NCBI RefSeq assembly: GCF_022012395.1
Contig: NZ_JAKLTQ010000002.1
Span: 395,453-459,452, forward strand
From: Arthrobacter hankyongi
GTDB lineage: Bacteria > Actinomycetota > Actinomycetes > Actinomycetales > Micrococcaceae
DNA: 64,000 nucleotides
Reading direction: 5' to 3'
Below, piece after piece: positions 16,270-24,382 of the stretch. Each line of letters begins with the position of its first letter. The stretch's first letter is position 1. Position numbers and translations under genes: made by a program. Below the pieces are notes generated by a model. That model saw only the letters and a list, made by a program, of their open reading frames with translations. It had not been told where the DNA came from and ran no database searches.

Positions 16270-17676
16270 ATGACGGCAACAGCCGAAACCACCACTATCA
16301 CCGGCCAGGTGGCCCGGCATCTGGCCGGGATGGAGTTCGAGGCGATCGACGTACGCACCCTGGCCCGCGCCAAGGTGCGCCTGATCGACTCGCTGGGCAA
16401 CATCGCGGCCGGGCACCGAGCCCAGGGCAACGACGCCGTCCTGCAGTTGGCCGGCCGCTGGGGCGGGACGCCGGAGGCGACCGTGCTGGTGCACGGACTG
16501 CGCGTCCCGGCCCAGACCGCGGCGATGGCCAACGCCGTGATGATGCGCTCCTACGATTTCGAGGCCATCGGTGCCGAAGGGCCGGACCGGATGCAGGTGG
16601 CCGCGCACATCTCCGGCACCACCGTTCCGGTGGCGCTCGCGGTGGCCGAGCGGCAACGGTCCACGGGCCGGCAGCTGCTCACCGCCCTGGTCCTCGGCGA
16701 CGACCTGGCGTCGCGGTTGGCCGCTGCCTCCGGCTTCGACGTCTACAGCGGACAGGACAACACCGGCACCGTCAACGGGTTGGGCGGGACCGCCGCCGCG
16801 GGCAAGCTCCTGGACTTGGACGAGGCACAGCTGCGCCATGCGCTTGGCATCGCCGTGAACCAGCTCTCCGGTACGGTGGCGAACATCTTCGACCAGACCC
16901 TGGCGTTCAAGCTGCCCATGGCCTTCGCTGCCCGGAATTCCATCGTCTCGGCGGAACTGGCCCAGCTGGGGTTCACCGGTCCGGCCGATGCGATCGGTGG
17001 CCGCCACGGCTTCCTGGACATGTACTGCGCCCAGCCGGTGCCGGACCGGATCACCCACCGGCTCGGGGAGGAGTTCTACGGGGACTGCGTCATCAAGCCC
17101 TGGTCCGCCTGCCGGGCCAGCCACCCCTCGCTGGATGCCTGCGTCCGGCTGGTCACGGAAAACACCGTGGACCTGGACGCGGTCGAGTCGGTGCGCATCC
17201 ACGTTACGCCCCGTACCCTGGCCGGCTTCGTGGGGCAGCCCTTCGAGCCCGGTGCCTGCCCGGAAGTTTCCGGAGCCTTCAGCATCCGGTTCACCGCGGC
17301 GACGGCGCTGATGTGCGGAACGGTCCGCCCGGAACACCTGCACCTCGCGCACATGCAGGACCCTCGGCTGCAGGCCCTGCTGGAGAAGATCACCTTGATC
17401 GACTCCCTGCCGCCGCACGAGTCCCTCACCGCCGAGGTGGAGCTGCTGCGGCGGGACGGCCCGCCGCTGCGCTCCCGGGTGGACGCACCCCGCGGGGACA
17501 TCTACACGGCCCCGCTGTCCGAGGCCGAGATCCTGGACAAGTACTACGCCAACGTCGCATTCGGCGGCCGCATCGGACACGCGGCGGCTACCGAAGCCAT
17601 CGACATCGTCAACAACCTGGAGTCCGTCGAGGACATCTCCGCCCTCGTGCGGCTGTTCGCCCCGGGACAATCTTAG
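16270..17676 (+). CDS. MmgE/PrpD-family protein
   Basis: A 468-residue member of the MmgE/PrpD family, which includes 2-methylcitrate dehydratase and several isomerases or decarboxylases of small polycarboxylic acids. Seen motifs are DSLGNIAAGHRAQGND near the N-terminus, the NAVMMRSYDFEAIG segment, NGLGGTAAAGKLLDLDEAQLRHALGIAVNQ and KPWSACRASHPSLDACVRL. The length fits the family. It lies between the oxygenase and the reductase of a two-component hydroxylase with only short gaps on both sides (9 bases each), so it belongs to that pathway rather than to propionate metabolism; no PrpB or PrpC is nearby. Its reaction here is unknown. Confidence 0.85.
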   Translation: MTATAETTTITGQVARHLAGMEFEAIDVRTLARAKVRLIDSLGNIAAGHRAQGNDAVLQLAGRWGGTPEATVLVHGLRVPAQTAAMANAVMMRSYDFEAIGAEGPDRMQVAAHISGTTVPVALAVAERQRSTGRQLLTALVLGDDLASRLAAASGFDVYSGQDNTGTVNGLGGTAAAGKLLDLDEAQLRHALGIAVNQLSGTVANIFDQTLAFKLPMAFAARNSIVSAELAQLGFTGPADAIGGRHGFLDMYCAQPVPDRITHRLGEEFYGDCVIKPWSACRASHPSLDACVRLVTENTVDLDAVESVRIHVTPRTLAGFVGQPFEPGACPEVSGAFSIRFTAATALMCGTVRPEHLHLAHMQDPRLQALLEKITLIDSLPPHESLTAEVELLRRDGPPLRSRVDAPRGDIYTAPLSEAEILDKYYANVAFGGRIGHAAATEAIDIVNNLESVEDISALVRLFAPGQS

Positions 17677-17685
17677 GAGGAAACA

Positions 17686-18834
17686 ATGAGCACCAACCCC
17701 ACCATCGACTTCGGCGTGGACCAGCTGGTCTTCCGCAACGTCGTCGGGCACTTCGCCTCCGGCGTCACCGTCATCACCACCGTCGTCGACGGCGAGCTAT
17801 TCGGCACCACCGCCTCGGCCGTGTCCTCGCTGTCCATGGAGCCGCCGATGATGCTGGCCTGCCTGAACCGCTCCAGCTCCACTCACGATGCCGTGGTCAA
17901 GGCCGGCTGGTTCGGCATCAACATCCTGGCCGAGGACCAGAGCGACCTGGCCATGAAGTTCGGGCGCAAGGGGGCGGACAAGTTCGACGGCGTGTCCGTT
18001 ACCCGGTCGCAGCACGGCGGCGTGCCGCTGCTCGACGGCGCGCTGGCCCAGATTGTCTGCAAGGTCGAGGAAACCCCCACCGGGGGCACCCACACCGTGT
18101 TCCTGGGTTTGGTTGCCGAGGCCGGCGCCCGGGAGGGAGCCGAACCCCTGGCCTACTACCGCGGCACCTTCGGACGCCTGGAGCGGGTCAAGGAACTGGC
18201 CGCCTACGACGCTGTGCGCGATTGGGTGCTGCACCGGCGGACCCCGCTCGGTGAAGAGCTTGACCCGGCCCAGATCGCCGCGGCGCTGAAGGCCGATGCG
18301 GACCATGTCCACAACGCGCTCGTGAAACTGACCGCCGAATCGCTGGTCAGCCGTGCCGACAACGGCGGCTTCCTGCCCACGCCGATCACCCACGAACTGA
18401 TCGAGAGCGTCTACGACGGGCGCGCCACCATCGAGCTCGGCGTCTTCGCCAGCCACTTCGGCAAGTTCACCGGCGAGGTCGTCGCCGAGCTCGGAAGCCT
18501 CGCTGCCGAGCTTGGCCGGCTGCGCGAGCGCGGCCAGGACGGGCTGGACGAGTTCCTCAAGCTCAACGTCAAGTTCCACGACCGGCTGGTCAGCGTGGCC
18601 GGCTCGGCCCAGTTGGCGGATGCCTTCCGCCGGCTGGGCATCGGCACCGTGTGGCGCCAGGCGCTCAGCGGGGACGAATGGGCGCGGCAGATGGACCACA
18701 GCCACATCGTGGACCTGACCGAGGCGCTGCGGGCCCGCGATCCGGAGGATGCCAAGGCGGCCATCCTGGCCCATACGGAATTCGGCAAGCAGTTGGCCCG
18801 CGAGGTCATTGACCGCCACGGCGGGGAGGTCTAG
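17686..18834 (+). CDS. Flavin reductase fused to a GntR winged-helix plus FCD domain
   Basis: A 382-residue fusion protein. Residues about 10-170 are a flavin reductase domain of the HpaC/DIM6-NTAB type (FRNVVGHFASGVTVITT, TTASAVSSLSMEPPMMLACLNRSSSTHDAV, FGINILAEDQ). Residues about 180-225 read like a GntR winged helix (PLGEELDPAQIAAALKA followed by VHNALVKLTAESLVSR and NGGFLPTPIT). Residues about 228-375 form an FCD-like helical domain with candidate metal ligands His in NVKFHDRL, HSHIVDLTEAL and AHTEF. It presumably supplies reduced flavin to the HpaB-type oxygenase in the same operon. The extra part may bind the aromatic effector and control the reductase, or bind DNA. A strong site AGGAGG at 17676-17681 precedes ATG 17686. 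Confidence 0.85.
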   Translation: MSTNPTIDFGVDQLVFRNVVGHFASGVTVITTVVDGELFGTTASAVSSLSMEPPMMLACLNRSSSTHDAVVKAGWFGINILAEDQSDLAMKFGRKGADKFDGVSVTRSQHGGVPLLDGALAQIVCKVEETPTGGTHTVFLGLVAEAGAREGAEPLAYYRGTFGRLERVKELAAYDAVRDWVLHRRTPLGEELDPAQIAAALKADADHVHNALVKLTAESLVSRADNGGFLPTPITHELIESVYDGRATIELGVFASHFGKFTGEVVAELGSLAAELGRLRERGQDGLDEFLKLNVKFHDRLVSVAGSAQLADAFRRLGIGTVWRQALSGDEWARQMDHSHIVDLTEALRARDPEDAKAAILAHTEFGKQLAREVIDRHGGEV

Positions 18835-18846
18835 TAACGGTTCCGG

Positions 18847-18916
18847 AAGGGGCCGCACCGTTGGTCGGGTAAGGTCGCTCTGCGGCCTTATCGAGACCCG
18901 GTGCGGCCCCTTTTTT
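18847..18916 (+). terminator. Rho-independent terminator
   Basis: Perfect 14-base arms beginning AAGGGGCCGC and ending GCGGCCCCTT, with a 38-base loop, followed by a run of T (18911-18916). It ends the hydroxylase operon. Confidence 0.8.
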
Positions 18917-19197
18917 GTGGCTGGGCAGGCCTCACAGCACCTTGGGCACCGGGCCCGCTGCTGTGGTTGCGAAGCGTCAGGAATCCGGTGTCTTGCCACG
19001 CACCGGGGACAGCCGAGGAAACGGTGCCGGATGGTTAGAGCCTCAGGGCTCCACGTCGGACGTGAACTACGGCCTGATTTGGGTGCATGAAGCATCGCTG
19101 AAGAACGTGCGGCAGCTCTCGCCAGGACGCCGGGCCGGGAAAACATAGCCTTCGGGAGCGGCTGCCTCACGGGGGAAAGGCGAGGCCTGCCCGGGAC
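18917..19197. other. Intergenic stretch without a supported gene
   Basis: Between the two terminators there are only short open frames without ribosome sites or recognisable protein patterns. I see nothing further in it. Confidence 0.5.
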
Positions 19198-19240
19198 AGC
19201 AGAAGACCCGGGCCGCGGGAGGCGGTCCGGGTCTTCTGCT
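19198..19240. terminator. Hairpin terminator, probably for the minus-strand hydroxylase operon
   Basis: Perfect 14-base arms AGCAGAAGACCCGG / CCGGGTCTTCTGCT with a 15-base loop, just beyond the stop of the gene at 19266-20825. Confidence 0.7.
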
Positions 19241-19265
19241 GGCAGGACGGTCAGCGGCTGCTGCC

Positions 19266-20825
19266 CTACGGGGCAGCCGCCGGCTGGACTCCGAGGTTCG
19301 GCACCCACTGGGCCAGGCCCGCCAGCGCAGCGCGTTCGCCGGCTTCGTCGGTCGCCGCGGCCACGTAGCGGTCCGGGCGCACGATGAGCACCGTGCCGGT
19401 GCCGTACAGCGGCGCGAAGGCTCCGCCGACGTCGGTCACCCGCAGGGGGGAGGCCGCGCCGGCGTCGTCGAACCGCTGGATCTCGACGGCGGAACCGCCG
19501 CGGAAGCGCAGGACCGCCCAGCCCTGGCCGAGCAGGGTGTCCAGCGGCACCACGTCCCCGCTGGCCAGCTGCACCGGCGGCTGGGACAGCGAGCGTCCCA
19601 CCAGTCCGGCTGCCGGCTTTGCCACATTCGACGCGGGCGCCAGCACACAGCCGTCCGTGAAATGCGGCTGTTTGAGGAACTTCATGCCGGTCAGCCAGTT
19701 CTTGGCCGCCGGCGCAATGCCCAGCGCCGTGACGGCGCTGTCGCGCAGTGTGTTCAAGACCGGGTTCAGGCCCATGACCACCATGCCGATCCGCTGGGAC
19801 AGGCGCACCATGTCCGCCGCATGAGGACGCCGCTCGCTCTGATAGGTGTTCACCAGCGCGTCGGTGCCGTGGCCTCGGACATGTGCGGCGACCTTCCAGG
19901 CCAGGTTGGCCACGTCACGCAGACCTGCGTTCAGCGCCTGCCCTGCGAAGGGCGGCATCATGTGTGCGGCGTCCCCGGCCAGCAGCACATGCCCCGTCCG
20001 GTAGTTCAACGCCACCCGCTGGTGGGCCACGTAGACCGCGGACCGCCGGATGTCCGCGGCCGAAATCCTCTGGAACGGGGCGATCATCGCCATGATCGAC
20101 TCCGGTGCCGTGACCGTCCGGGCATCCTCGCCGGGCAGCAGCATGAATTCATAGCGGCGCCGGCCCTTGACTCCGGGTACCACCACCGCGGGCCGGGTGC
20201 CGTTGCAGTGGAACTCTGCGAACTTCTCCGGCTCGCCCGGTGTGTTGACGATGTCGACGACGATCCACTTCTGCACCTGCGTGGAGCCTTCCATCGGAAT
20301 GCCCAGCTGGGCACGCACCGGGCTGCGCCCGCCGTCGCAGGCGAGGACCCACTTGGCGCGGACCACGTGCTTGCCGGCCTCGTCGATCACCACCGTGTCC
20401 GCGTGGTCCGGCCCATCGCTGATCCCGAAGGCCTCGGTCTTGAAGCGGATGTCGATCAGCTCCCGTTCCCGCGCGGCCTCCAGCAGCAGGGATTCCAGGA
20501 CGGGCTGGTCGAACTGGGACTTGGCGGGCTGGCCCAGCCGCTGGCCACCCGGACGCACCTGGGCCAGCAGCTGGCCCCGGCGCCCGTAGTAGCGGGCACC
20601 GGTGTCCAGCAGGACATCCTCGGTGAACCGGTCCAGAATGCCGATCTGCTGCAGGATCCTGAGCGATTCGTCCGTGATGCTGATCGCCCGGGGCTCGTCG
20701 GAGGTGCCGGCGCGCTTCTCCAGCAAGGTCACCCGCACGCCCTGGTCGGCCAGCAGGCAGGCCGCAGCCAGGCCGATGGGCCCGGCTCCGACCACCAGAA
20801 CGTCGGTCTCGATGATGTTGTCCAT
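19266..20825 (-). CDS. FAD-dependent aromatic hydroxylase, MhpA type (second copy)
   Basis: A 519-residue flavoprotein hydroxylase. The N-terminus has VLVVGAGPIGLAAACLLADQGVRVTLLEKR, then EPRAISITDESLRILQQIGIL, a CDGGRSPVRAQLGI DG motif and the FAD motif VLLAGDAAHMMPPFAGQALNAGLRDVANLAWK. It differs enough from the protein at 1352-3010 to be a separate subfamily, and MhpA-like annotation is approximate. The gene follows the FAA-hydrolase gene after a gap of 34 bases on the minus strand, so the two form one operon. It probably adds a hydroxyl to a phenolic ring ahead of cleavage. Confidence 0.87.
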   Translation of the reverse strand: MDNIIETDVLVVGAGPIGLAAACLLADQGVRVTLLEKRAGTSDEPRAISITDESLRILQQIGILDRFTEDVLLDTGARYYGRRGQLLAQVRPGGQRLGQPAKSQFDQPVLESLLLEAARERELIDIRFKTEAFGISDGPDHADTVVIDEAGKHVVRAKWVLACDGGRSPVRAQLGIPMEGSTQVQKWIVVDIVNTPGEPEKFAEFHCNGTRPAVVVPGVKGRRRYEFMLLPGEDARTVTAPESIMAMIAPFQRISAADIRRSAVYVAHQRVALNYRTGHVLLAGDAAHMMPPFAGQALNAGLRDVANLAWKVAAHVRGHGTDALVNTYQSERRPHAADMVRLSQRIGMVVMGLNPVLNTLRDSAVTALGIAPAAKNWLTGMKFLKQPHFTDGCVLAPASNVAKPAAGLVGRSLSQPPVQLASGDVVPLDTLLGQGWAVLRFRGGSAVEIQRFDDAGAASPLRVTDVGGAFAPLYGTGTVLIVRPDRYVAAATDEAGERAALAGLAQWVPNLGVQPAAAP

Positions 20826-20859
20826 CTACCCGTCCTTCCTGATTTCTTCCGGCCCGTGC

Positions 20860-21714
20860 TTACTGTTCCAGTTCGACGGTGTTGCGCAGGGTGCCGAGGC
20901 CGGTGATTTCGACCTCGACGACGTCGCCTGCGGAGAGCAGGCCGCCCTCGCCCCAGAACAGGCCGACGCCGCCGGGGGTGCCGGTGACGATCACGTCGCC
21001 GGGGGAGAGCCGGGTGAAGCCGGTGACGTAGCTGATCAGCTGCGGGATGGTGAAGTACAGGTCCGCCACGGAGGCCTTTTGCCGGGTTTCGCCGTTGACC
21101 CGGGTCTCCAGCGTCAGCGCGTCGGTGCTGCCCAGGTCCTCGGCCGGGACCAGGTAGGGGCCGAAGCCGCCGGTGCCGGGGAAGTTCTTACCCGGGATCC
21201 ACTGCGAGGCGGCCTTCTGCCAGTCACGGACAGAGAAATCGTTGTAGGCGCCGTAGCCGGCGATGTAATCCCAGGCGTCCTCTTCGGCCACGTGCCAGGC
21301 TTCCTTGCCGATCACCAGGGCCATCTCGCCCTCGTAGTCGAACTTCGTGGTGCTGCGCGGCATAACCGCCGGTGCCAGATGGCCCATCTGGGTATCGGCA
21401 AAGCGGGTGAAGACCGTCGGGGCCGTCTGGCCGGTCTTGCCCGACTCCTCCTGGTGCGCCTTGTAGTTCACGCCGATGCAGATGATCTTGCCCGGGTCGG
21501 TAATGGCCGGCAGGAACTCGATGTCTGTCTCGGGACGGGACGGGGCTTCCTGGTACTGGTCCGCGGTGACGGTGCCGAAGATACCCTGTTCGACGGCGGC
21601 ACGCAGCGTGGTGGCCAGGTTCTTGCCGGTCGGGCCGAGATCGTAGGCTGTGCCGTCGTCGACGATTCCCCAGGTGGCGGAGCCATCGGCGGCAACAAAA
21701 GATGAGTACTTCAT
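20860..21714 (-). CDS. Fumarylacetoacetate hydrolase-family protein
   Basis: A 284-residue FAA-hydrolase-fold protein with the family core KIICIGVNYKAHQEESGK, metal ligands in FDYEGEMALVIGKEA, and the C-terminal SPGDVIVTGTPGGVGLF loop. Such proteins cleave acylpyruvates, decarboxylate or isomerise 2-hydroxy-dienoates from ring cleavage (for example HpaG/HpcE type). The substrate cannot be told from sequence. First gene of a two-gene minus-strand operon with the second MhpA-type hydroxylase. Divergent from a SnoaL-fold gene, with an AT-rich promoter region between. Confidence 0.87.
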   Translation of the reverse strand: MKYSSFVAADGSATWGIVDDGTAYDLGPTGKNLATTLRAAVEQGIFGTVTADQYQEAPSRPETDIEFLPAITDPGKIICIGVNYKAHQEESGKTGQTAPTVFTRFADTQMGHLAPAVMPRSTTKFDYEGEMALVIGKEAWHVAEEDAWDYIAGYGAYNDFSVRDWQKAASQWIPGKNFPGTGGFGPYLVPAEDLGSTDALTLETRVNGETRQKASVADLYFTIPQLISYVTGFTRLSPGDVIVTGTPGGVGLFWGEGGLLSAGDVVEVEITGLGTLRNTVELEQ

Positions 21715-21766
21715 GATCGAGTTTCCTTCCGCGGCGGCGAACCGCCATCCGTGTGCAACTCGTCAC

Positions 21767-21796
21767 AGCGTAGGGAGCAAAAAGTGCATTTGTCAA
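21767..21796 (-). promoter_or_regulatory. Promoter of the FAA-hydrolase/hydroxylase operon
   Basis: On the minus strand, TTGACA (21791-21796) and TACGCT (21767-21772) are 18 bases apart, upstream of the start at 21714. The neighbouring stretch 21794-21820 is strongly AT-rich, unusual for this DNA, and is a likely site for a regulator. Confidence 0.5.
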
Positions 21797-21852
21797 TTAA
21801 TAATATATAATCTCATTAACGTGTCGGGAGTGATCTGAAGAGGGGAATCTGG

Positions 21853-22248
21853 ATGGAGGTGGCGGCGGGGCACCTGGGGGATTCCGAAAGGAGTCTCCGG
21901 GCGGCGGAGGCGCGCCGGGTGCGGGCGCTGGTCGAAGGGGACTGGGACACCTTCGGCCAGCTGTGCGATGACCGGCTGGTGTACACCCATTCGGTTGGTC
22001 GGCGGGACAGCAAGGAATCCTTGCTGGAATCCCTGTGCAGCGGGACGGTCCGCTACTACCGGATCGAGCATGATCTTGACGCGGTGGTGCGGGTTGGCGA
22101 TGCCGCTTGGGTTTCCGGACGGATGCGCGCCGAGATTACCTCCCGGGGGCAGGAGCGGCAGCTGGACACGCTGACCACGTCCGTCTGGATCCGGTCCAGC
22201 CGGGAGTGGAAGCTGCTGGCTTTCCACACCACCGCTCGGGCCGGATAG
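21853..22248 (+). CDS. SnoaL/DUF4440-like NTF2-fold protein
   Basis: A 131-residue protein with the NTF2-like pattern RSLRAAEARRVRALVEGDWDTFGQLCDDRLVYTHSVGRRDSKESLLESL and a C-terminal WKLLAFHTTA strand. The match to DUF4440-type proteins is good, but no reaction can be assigned. Divergent from the FAA-hydrolase gene; a GAGGGGAA site lies 5-12 bases upstream of the start. It may be a small isomerase or binding protein in the same pathway. Confidence 0.75.
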   Translation: MEVAAGHLGDSERSLRAAEARRVRALVEGDWDTFGQLCDDRLVYTHSVGRRDSKESLLESLCSGTVRYYRIEHDLDAVVRVGDAAWVSGRMRAEITSRGQERQLDTLTTSVWIRSSREWKLLAFHTTARAG

Positions 22249-22256
22249 GCGGAAGC

Positions 22257-22279
22257 GCCGCCCGCAAGAAGCGGGCGGC
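22257..22279. terminator. Hairpin between convergent genes
   Basis: Perfect 9-base stem GCCGCCCGC-AAGAA-GCGGGCGGC, placed between the convergent SnoaL-like and NAD(P)-binding genes. No T run is present. Confidence 0.6.
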
Positions 22280-22315
22280 CCTTCCGGCGGTGAAGCGAGA
22301 GCCAGGCAGTGGACG

Positions 22316-22918
22316 TCAGTTCGCTACGGTGAACCGCTGCCCGCGGTGCTTGGGCTCCTCCAGTTCGTCCAGCGCCGCAACGGCGAAGTCCTGGCTGGAG
22401 ATCGAGTCCCCGACCGGGGAATCCAGGCCCAGCTGGTAGGAGCCGGTGCGCTCGCCGGGAGCGATCATCGGGGCAGGGGCCAGCATGGTCCAGTCCAGGC
22501 CGGCGGCGGCACGGTAAGTATCCAGGACCTCGGCGAAGGTCGTGGCCTCGGCCAGGTAGGCCTCGGGGAAGCCGGGCAGGTCCTTCAGCCGCACGCCGTC
22601 GACCTCCAGTGCCCCGGCGCCGCCGACGATGAACACGCGTGCGGGGACCGACGCTCCGGCGATGGCGCGGTGCGCGGCCAGGATCGGTTCGTGCGGGCCA
22701 CCGGTGCGGTCCGGCGACACGGAGACGACGACGGCGTCGTGCGTGGCGGCGAGGTCCTGGAAGGCCTCCAGGTCGGACAGCTCCGCGGTCCGCGCGGCGG
22801 TTCCTTCGATGGCGGATCCGCTGCGGGTCACCGCCGTGACGTCGTGGCCGCGGCGCAGCGCCTCGGCCGTGATTTCGGATCCGACCATGCCGGTTGCCCC
22901 GTAAACAGCAATCTTCAT
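22316..22918 (-). CDS. NAD(P)H-binding protein (NmrA/atypical SDR type)
   Basis: A 200-residue atypical SDR with the Rossmann start MKIAVYGATGMVGSEITAEALRRGHDVTAVTRS and an ATTFAEVLDTYRAAAGLDWTMLAPAPMIAPGERTG block typical of NAD(P)H-binding NmrA-like proteins. Such proteins act as quinone or flavin reductases or as redox sensors. It is divergent from an HxlR regulator, an arrangement frequent for genes that respond to quinones or aldehydes, which would fit a pathway that passes through hydroquinones. No catalytic Tyr-Lys motif is evident. Confidence 0.8.
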   Translation of the reverse strand: MKIAVYGATGMVGSEITAEALRRGHDVTAVTRSGSAIEGTAARTAELSDLEAFQDLAATHDAVVVSVSPDRTGGPHEPILAAHRAIAGASVPARVFIVGGAGALEVDGVRLKDLPGFPEAYLAEATTFAEVLDTYRAAAGLDWTMLAPAPMIAPGERTGSYQLGLDSPVGDSISSQDFAVAALDELEEPKHRGQRFTVAN

Positions 22919-22964
22919 TGGTTTCCCTTCGAACGTTTGCCGGCGTATTCCGGCCTGGACCTAA

Positions 22965-22981
22965 AGTATCAATTGGATACT
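22965..22981. promoter_or_regulatory. Probable HxlR operator AGTATC-N5-GATACT
   Basis: A perfect 6-base inverted repeat with a 5-base spacer in the 91-base gap between the NAD(P)-binding gene and the HxlR gene. It overlaps the likely -35 element TTGGAT (22974-22979) of hxlR; TAATAC (22995-23000) is the -10 candidate. Confidence 0.6.
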
Positions 22982-23009
22982 GAGTACCTCAAAGTAATAC
23001 AGTTACCTC

Positions 23010-23390
23010 ATGGTTACTTCCGTTCCCGGCTTTGACGTGATGTACGCAGGCTGCCCGTCGCGGGTGGTGCTGCAGCGCATTGGCGATAAGTGGACCTCGC
23101 TGGTTTTCCAGGTCCTGAAGGACGGGCCGCAGCGGTTTTCGGTGATCCGCGACGCGGTCCAGGGCATCACCCCCAAGGTGCTGACCCAGACCCTGCGCAC
23201 CCTGGAGCGTGACGGGTTGGTCAGCCGGGAGGTCTACCAGGAGATTCCGCCGCGGGTCGAGTATGCACTGACGCCGCTGGGCCGGACGCTGCTGGAGCCG
23301 CTGGATGCGGTACGGGTCTGGGCCGAAGAACACGCGGCCAAGATCCTGCAGGCCCGCGAGGACTATGACGAGGCAGCTTCTCCGAAATAA
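23010..23390 (+). CDS. HxlR-family transcriptional regulator
   Basis: A 126-residue winged-helix regulator of the HxlR/YodB group: CPSRVVLQRIGDKWTSLVFQVLKDGPQRFSVIRDAVQGITPKVLTQTLRTLERDGLVSREVYQEIPPRVEYALTPLGRTL. The Cys near residue 14 matches the redox- or quinone-reactive Cys of YodB/HypR-type members. No ribosome site precedes the ATG, and the -10 candidate ends nine bases upstream, so the mRNA is probably leaderless. It likely represses itself and the divergent NAD(P)-binding gene. Confidence 0.9.
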   Translation: MVTSVPGFDVMYAGCPSRVVLQRIGDKWTSLVFQVLKDGPQRFSVIRDAVQGITPKVLTQTLRTLERDGLVSREVYQEIPPRVEYALTPLGRTLLEPLDAVRVWAEEHAAKILQAREDYDEAASPK

Positions 23391-23419
23391 AGGCGGCCGG
23401 CTGCCCGGCGCGGCAGTCC

Positions 23420-24382
23420 TCAGTGGGCCCTGCGGTACTCGCTCGGCGTCGCCCCGAAGGCAGCCTTGAACGCCCGGCTGAAGTGCGCCGAATCCGTAAA
23501 TCCCCAGCGGGTGGCAATGCGCGTGATGGTTGCCGCGCCCAGTGCCGGGTCCGCCAGGTCCCTGCGGCAGCGGTCCAGCCGGCGCATCTTGATCCAGCTG
23601 GCCACCGTGGTGCCGGCCCCCTCGAAGAGGTAGTGCAGGCGCCGGGTGGACATGTAGTGCGCCGCCGCGATGCCGGCTGGGCCCAGCGTGCTGCTGGCCA
23701 GGTTCCGTTCGATGTACTCCTTGACCTCGGCGAGCGCATCGGTGCGTGGATCCGGCCGCTGGGCCCCCAGCCCGAGCTCGGTGTAGACCAGGGTGTTGAT
23801 CAAATCCAGCGTGTTGTGTGCGAGCATGATGCCGCCACGGCCGGAAAGGCTCTCCAGGCTGCCGGCCAGTTCGCGCAGGAACGGGCCGACCAGCCGCCCC
23901 ATGCCGGTGGTGCTGGAGAGCGTGGTGGCGGTCAGCCGGGCGACACTCTCGACCGAGACGCTCAGGGCGTCCTGCGGGAAGACCATCACCAGGCTGTCAG
24001 CGCCGTCCTCGAAGACGGCGCTGTAGGGGCGGCTGGTGTCGTAGATGGCCATGTCCCCGGGTCCGAGCACGGCTTCCCGGCCGTCCTGGACAATCAGGCC
24101 CGCGCCGCCGAGCAGCATGCTCAGCTTGAAGTACCGGGCCTCGCCCTGGCAGATGAAGTCCTGGAGCCGGTCCACCTGATGGGCGTCGGCCTCGATGCGC
24201 GAGAGCGAGATGTCGTCGAAACTGCGCCCGTGCAGCAGTGCGTGGAAGTTGTCCGGCCGGCTGGTGCTCACCTGCAGCCGGACGAAGCGGTTGGACATCC
24301 GTTCCTGCCACTCTTCGAAAGTGTTGGCCTCAAAGACATTGGCCCCGCCGAGGGTGGAAACTTTCAGTGTTTCGGTTGCCAC
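23420..24382 (-). CDS. AraC-family regulator
   Basis: A 320-residue regulator. The N-terminal half is an AraC-binding-like sensor domain (FEEWQERMSNRFVRLQVST and onward), and the C-terminal 100 residues form the double helix-turn-helix (STRRLHYLFEGAGTTVASWIKMRRLDRCRRDLADPALGAATITRIATRWGFTDSAHFSRAFKAAFGATPSEYRR). GTG at 24382 is chosen because AAGGAG lies seven bases upstream; a longer frame to 24604 has no support. It is divergent from the CMD-HIBADH-MHS-EthD operon and most likely activates it in response to an aromatic substrate, as AraC relatives of this domain type (for example NphR) do. Confidence 0.88.
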   Translation of the reverse strand: MATETLKVSTLGGANVFEANTFEEWQERMSNRFVRLQVSTSRPDNFHALLHGRSFDDISLSRIEADAHQVDRLQDFICQGEARYFKLSMLLGGAGLIVQDGREAVLGPGDMAIYDTSRPYSAVFEDGADSLVMVFPQDALSVSVESVARLTATTLSSTTGMGRLVGPFLRELAGSLESLSGRGGIMLAHNTLDLINTLVYTELGLGAQRPDPRTDALAEVKEYIERNLASSTLGPAGIAAAHYMSTRRLHYLFEGAGTTVASWIKMRRLDRCRRDLADPALGAATITRIATRWGFTDSAHFSRAFKAAFGATPSEYRRAH

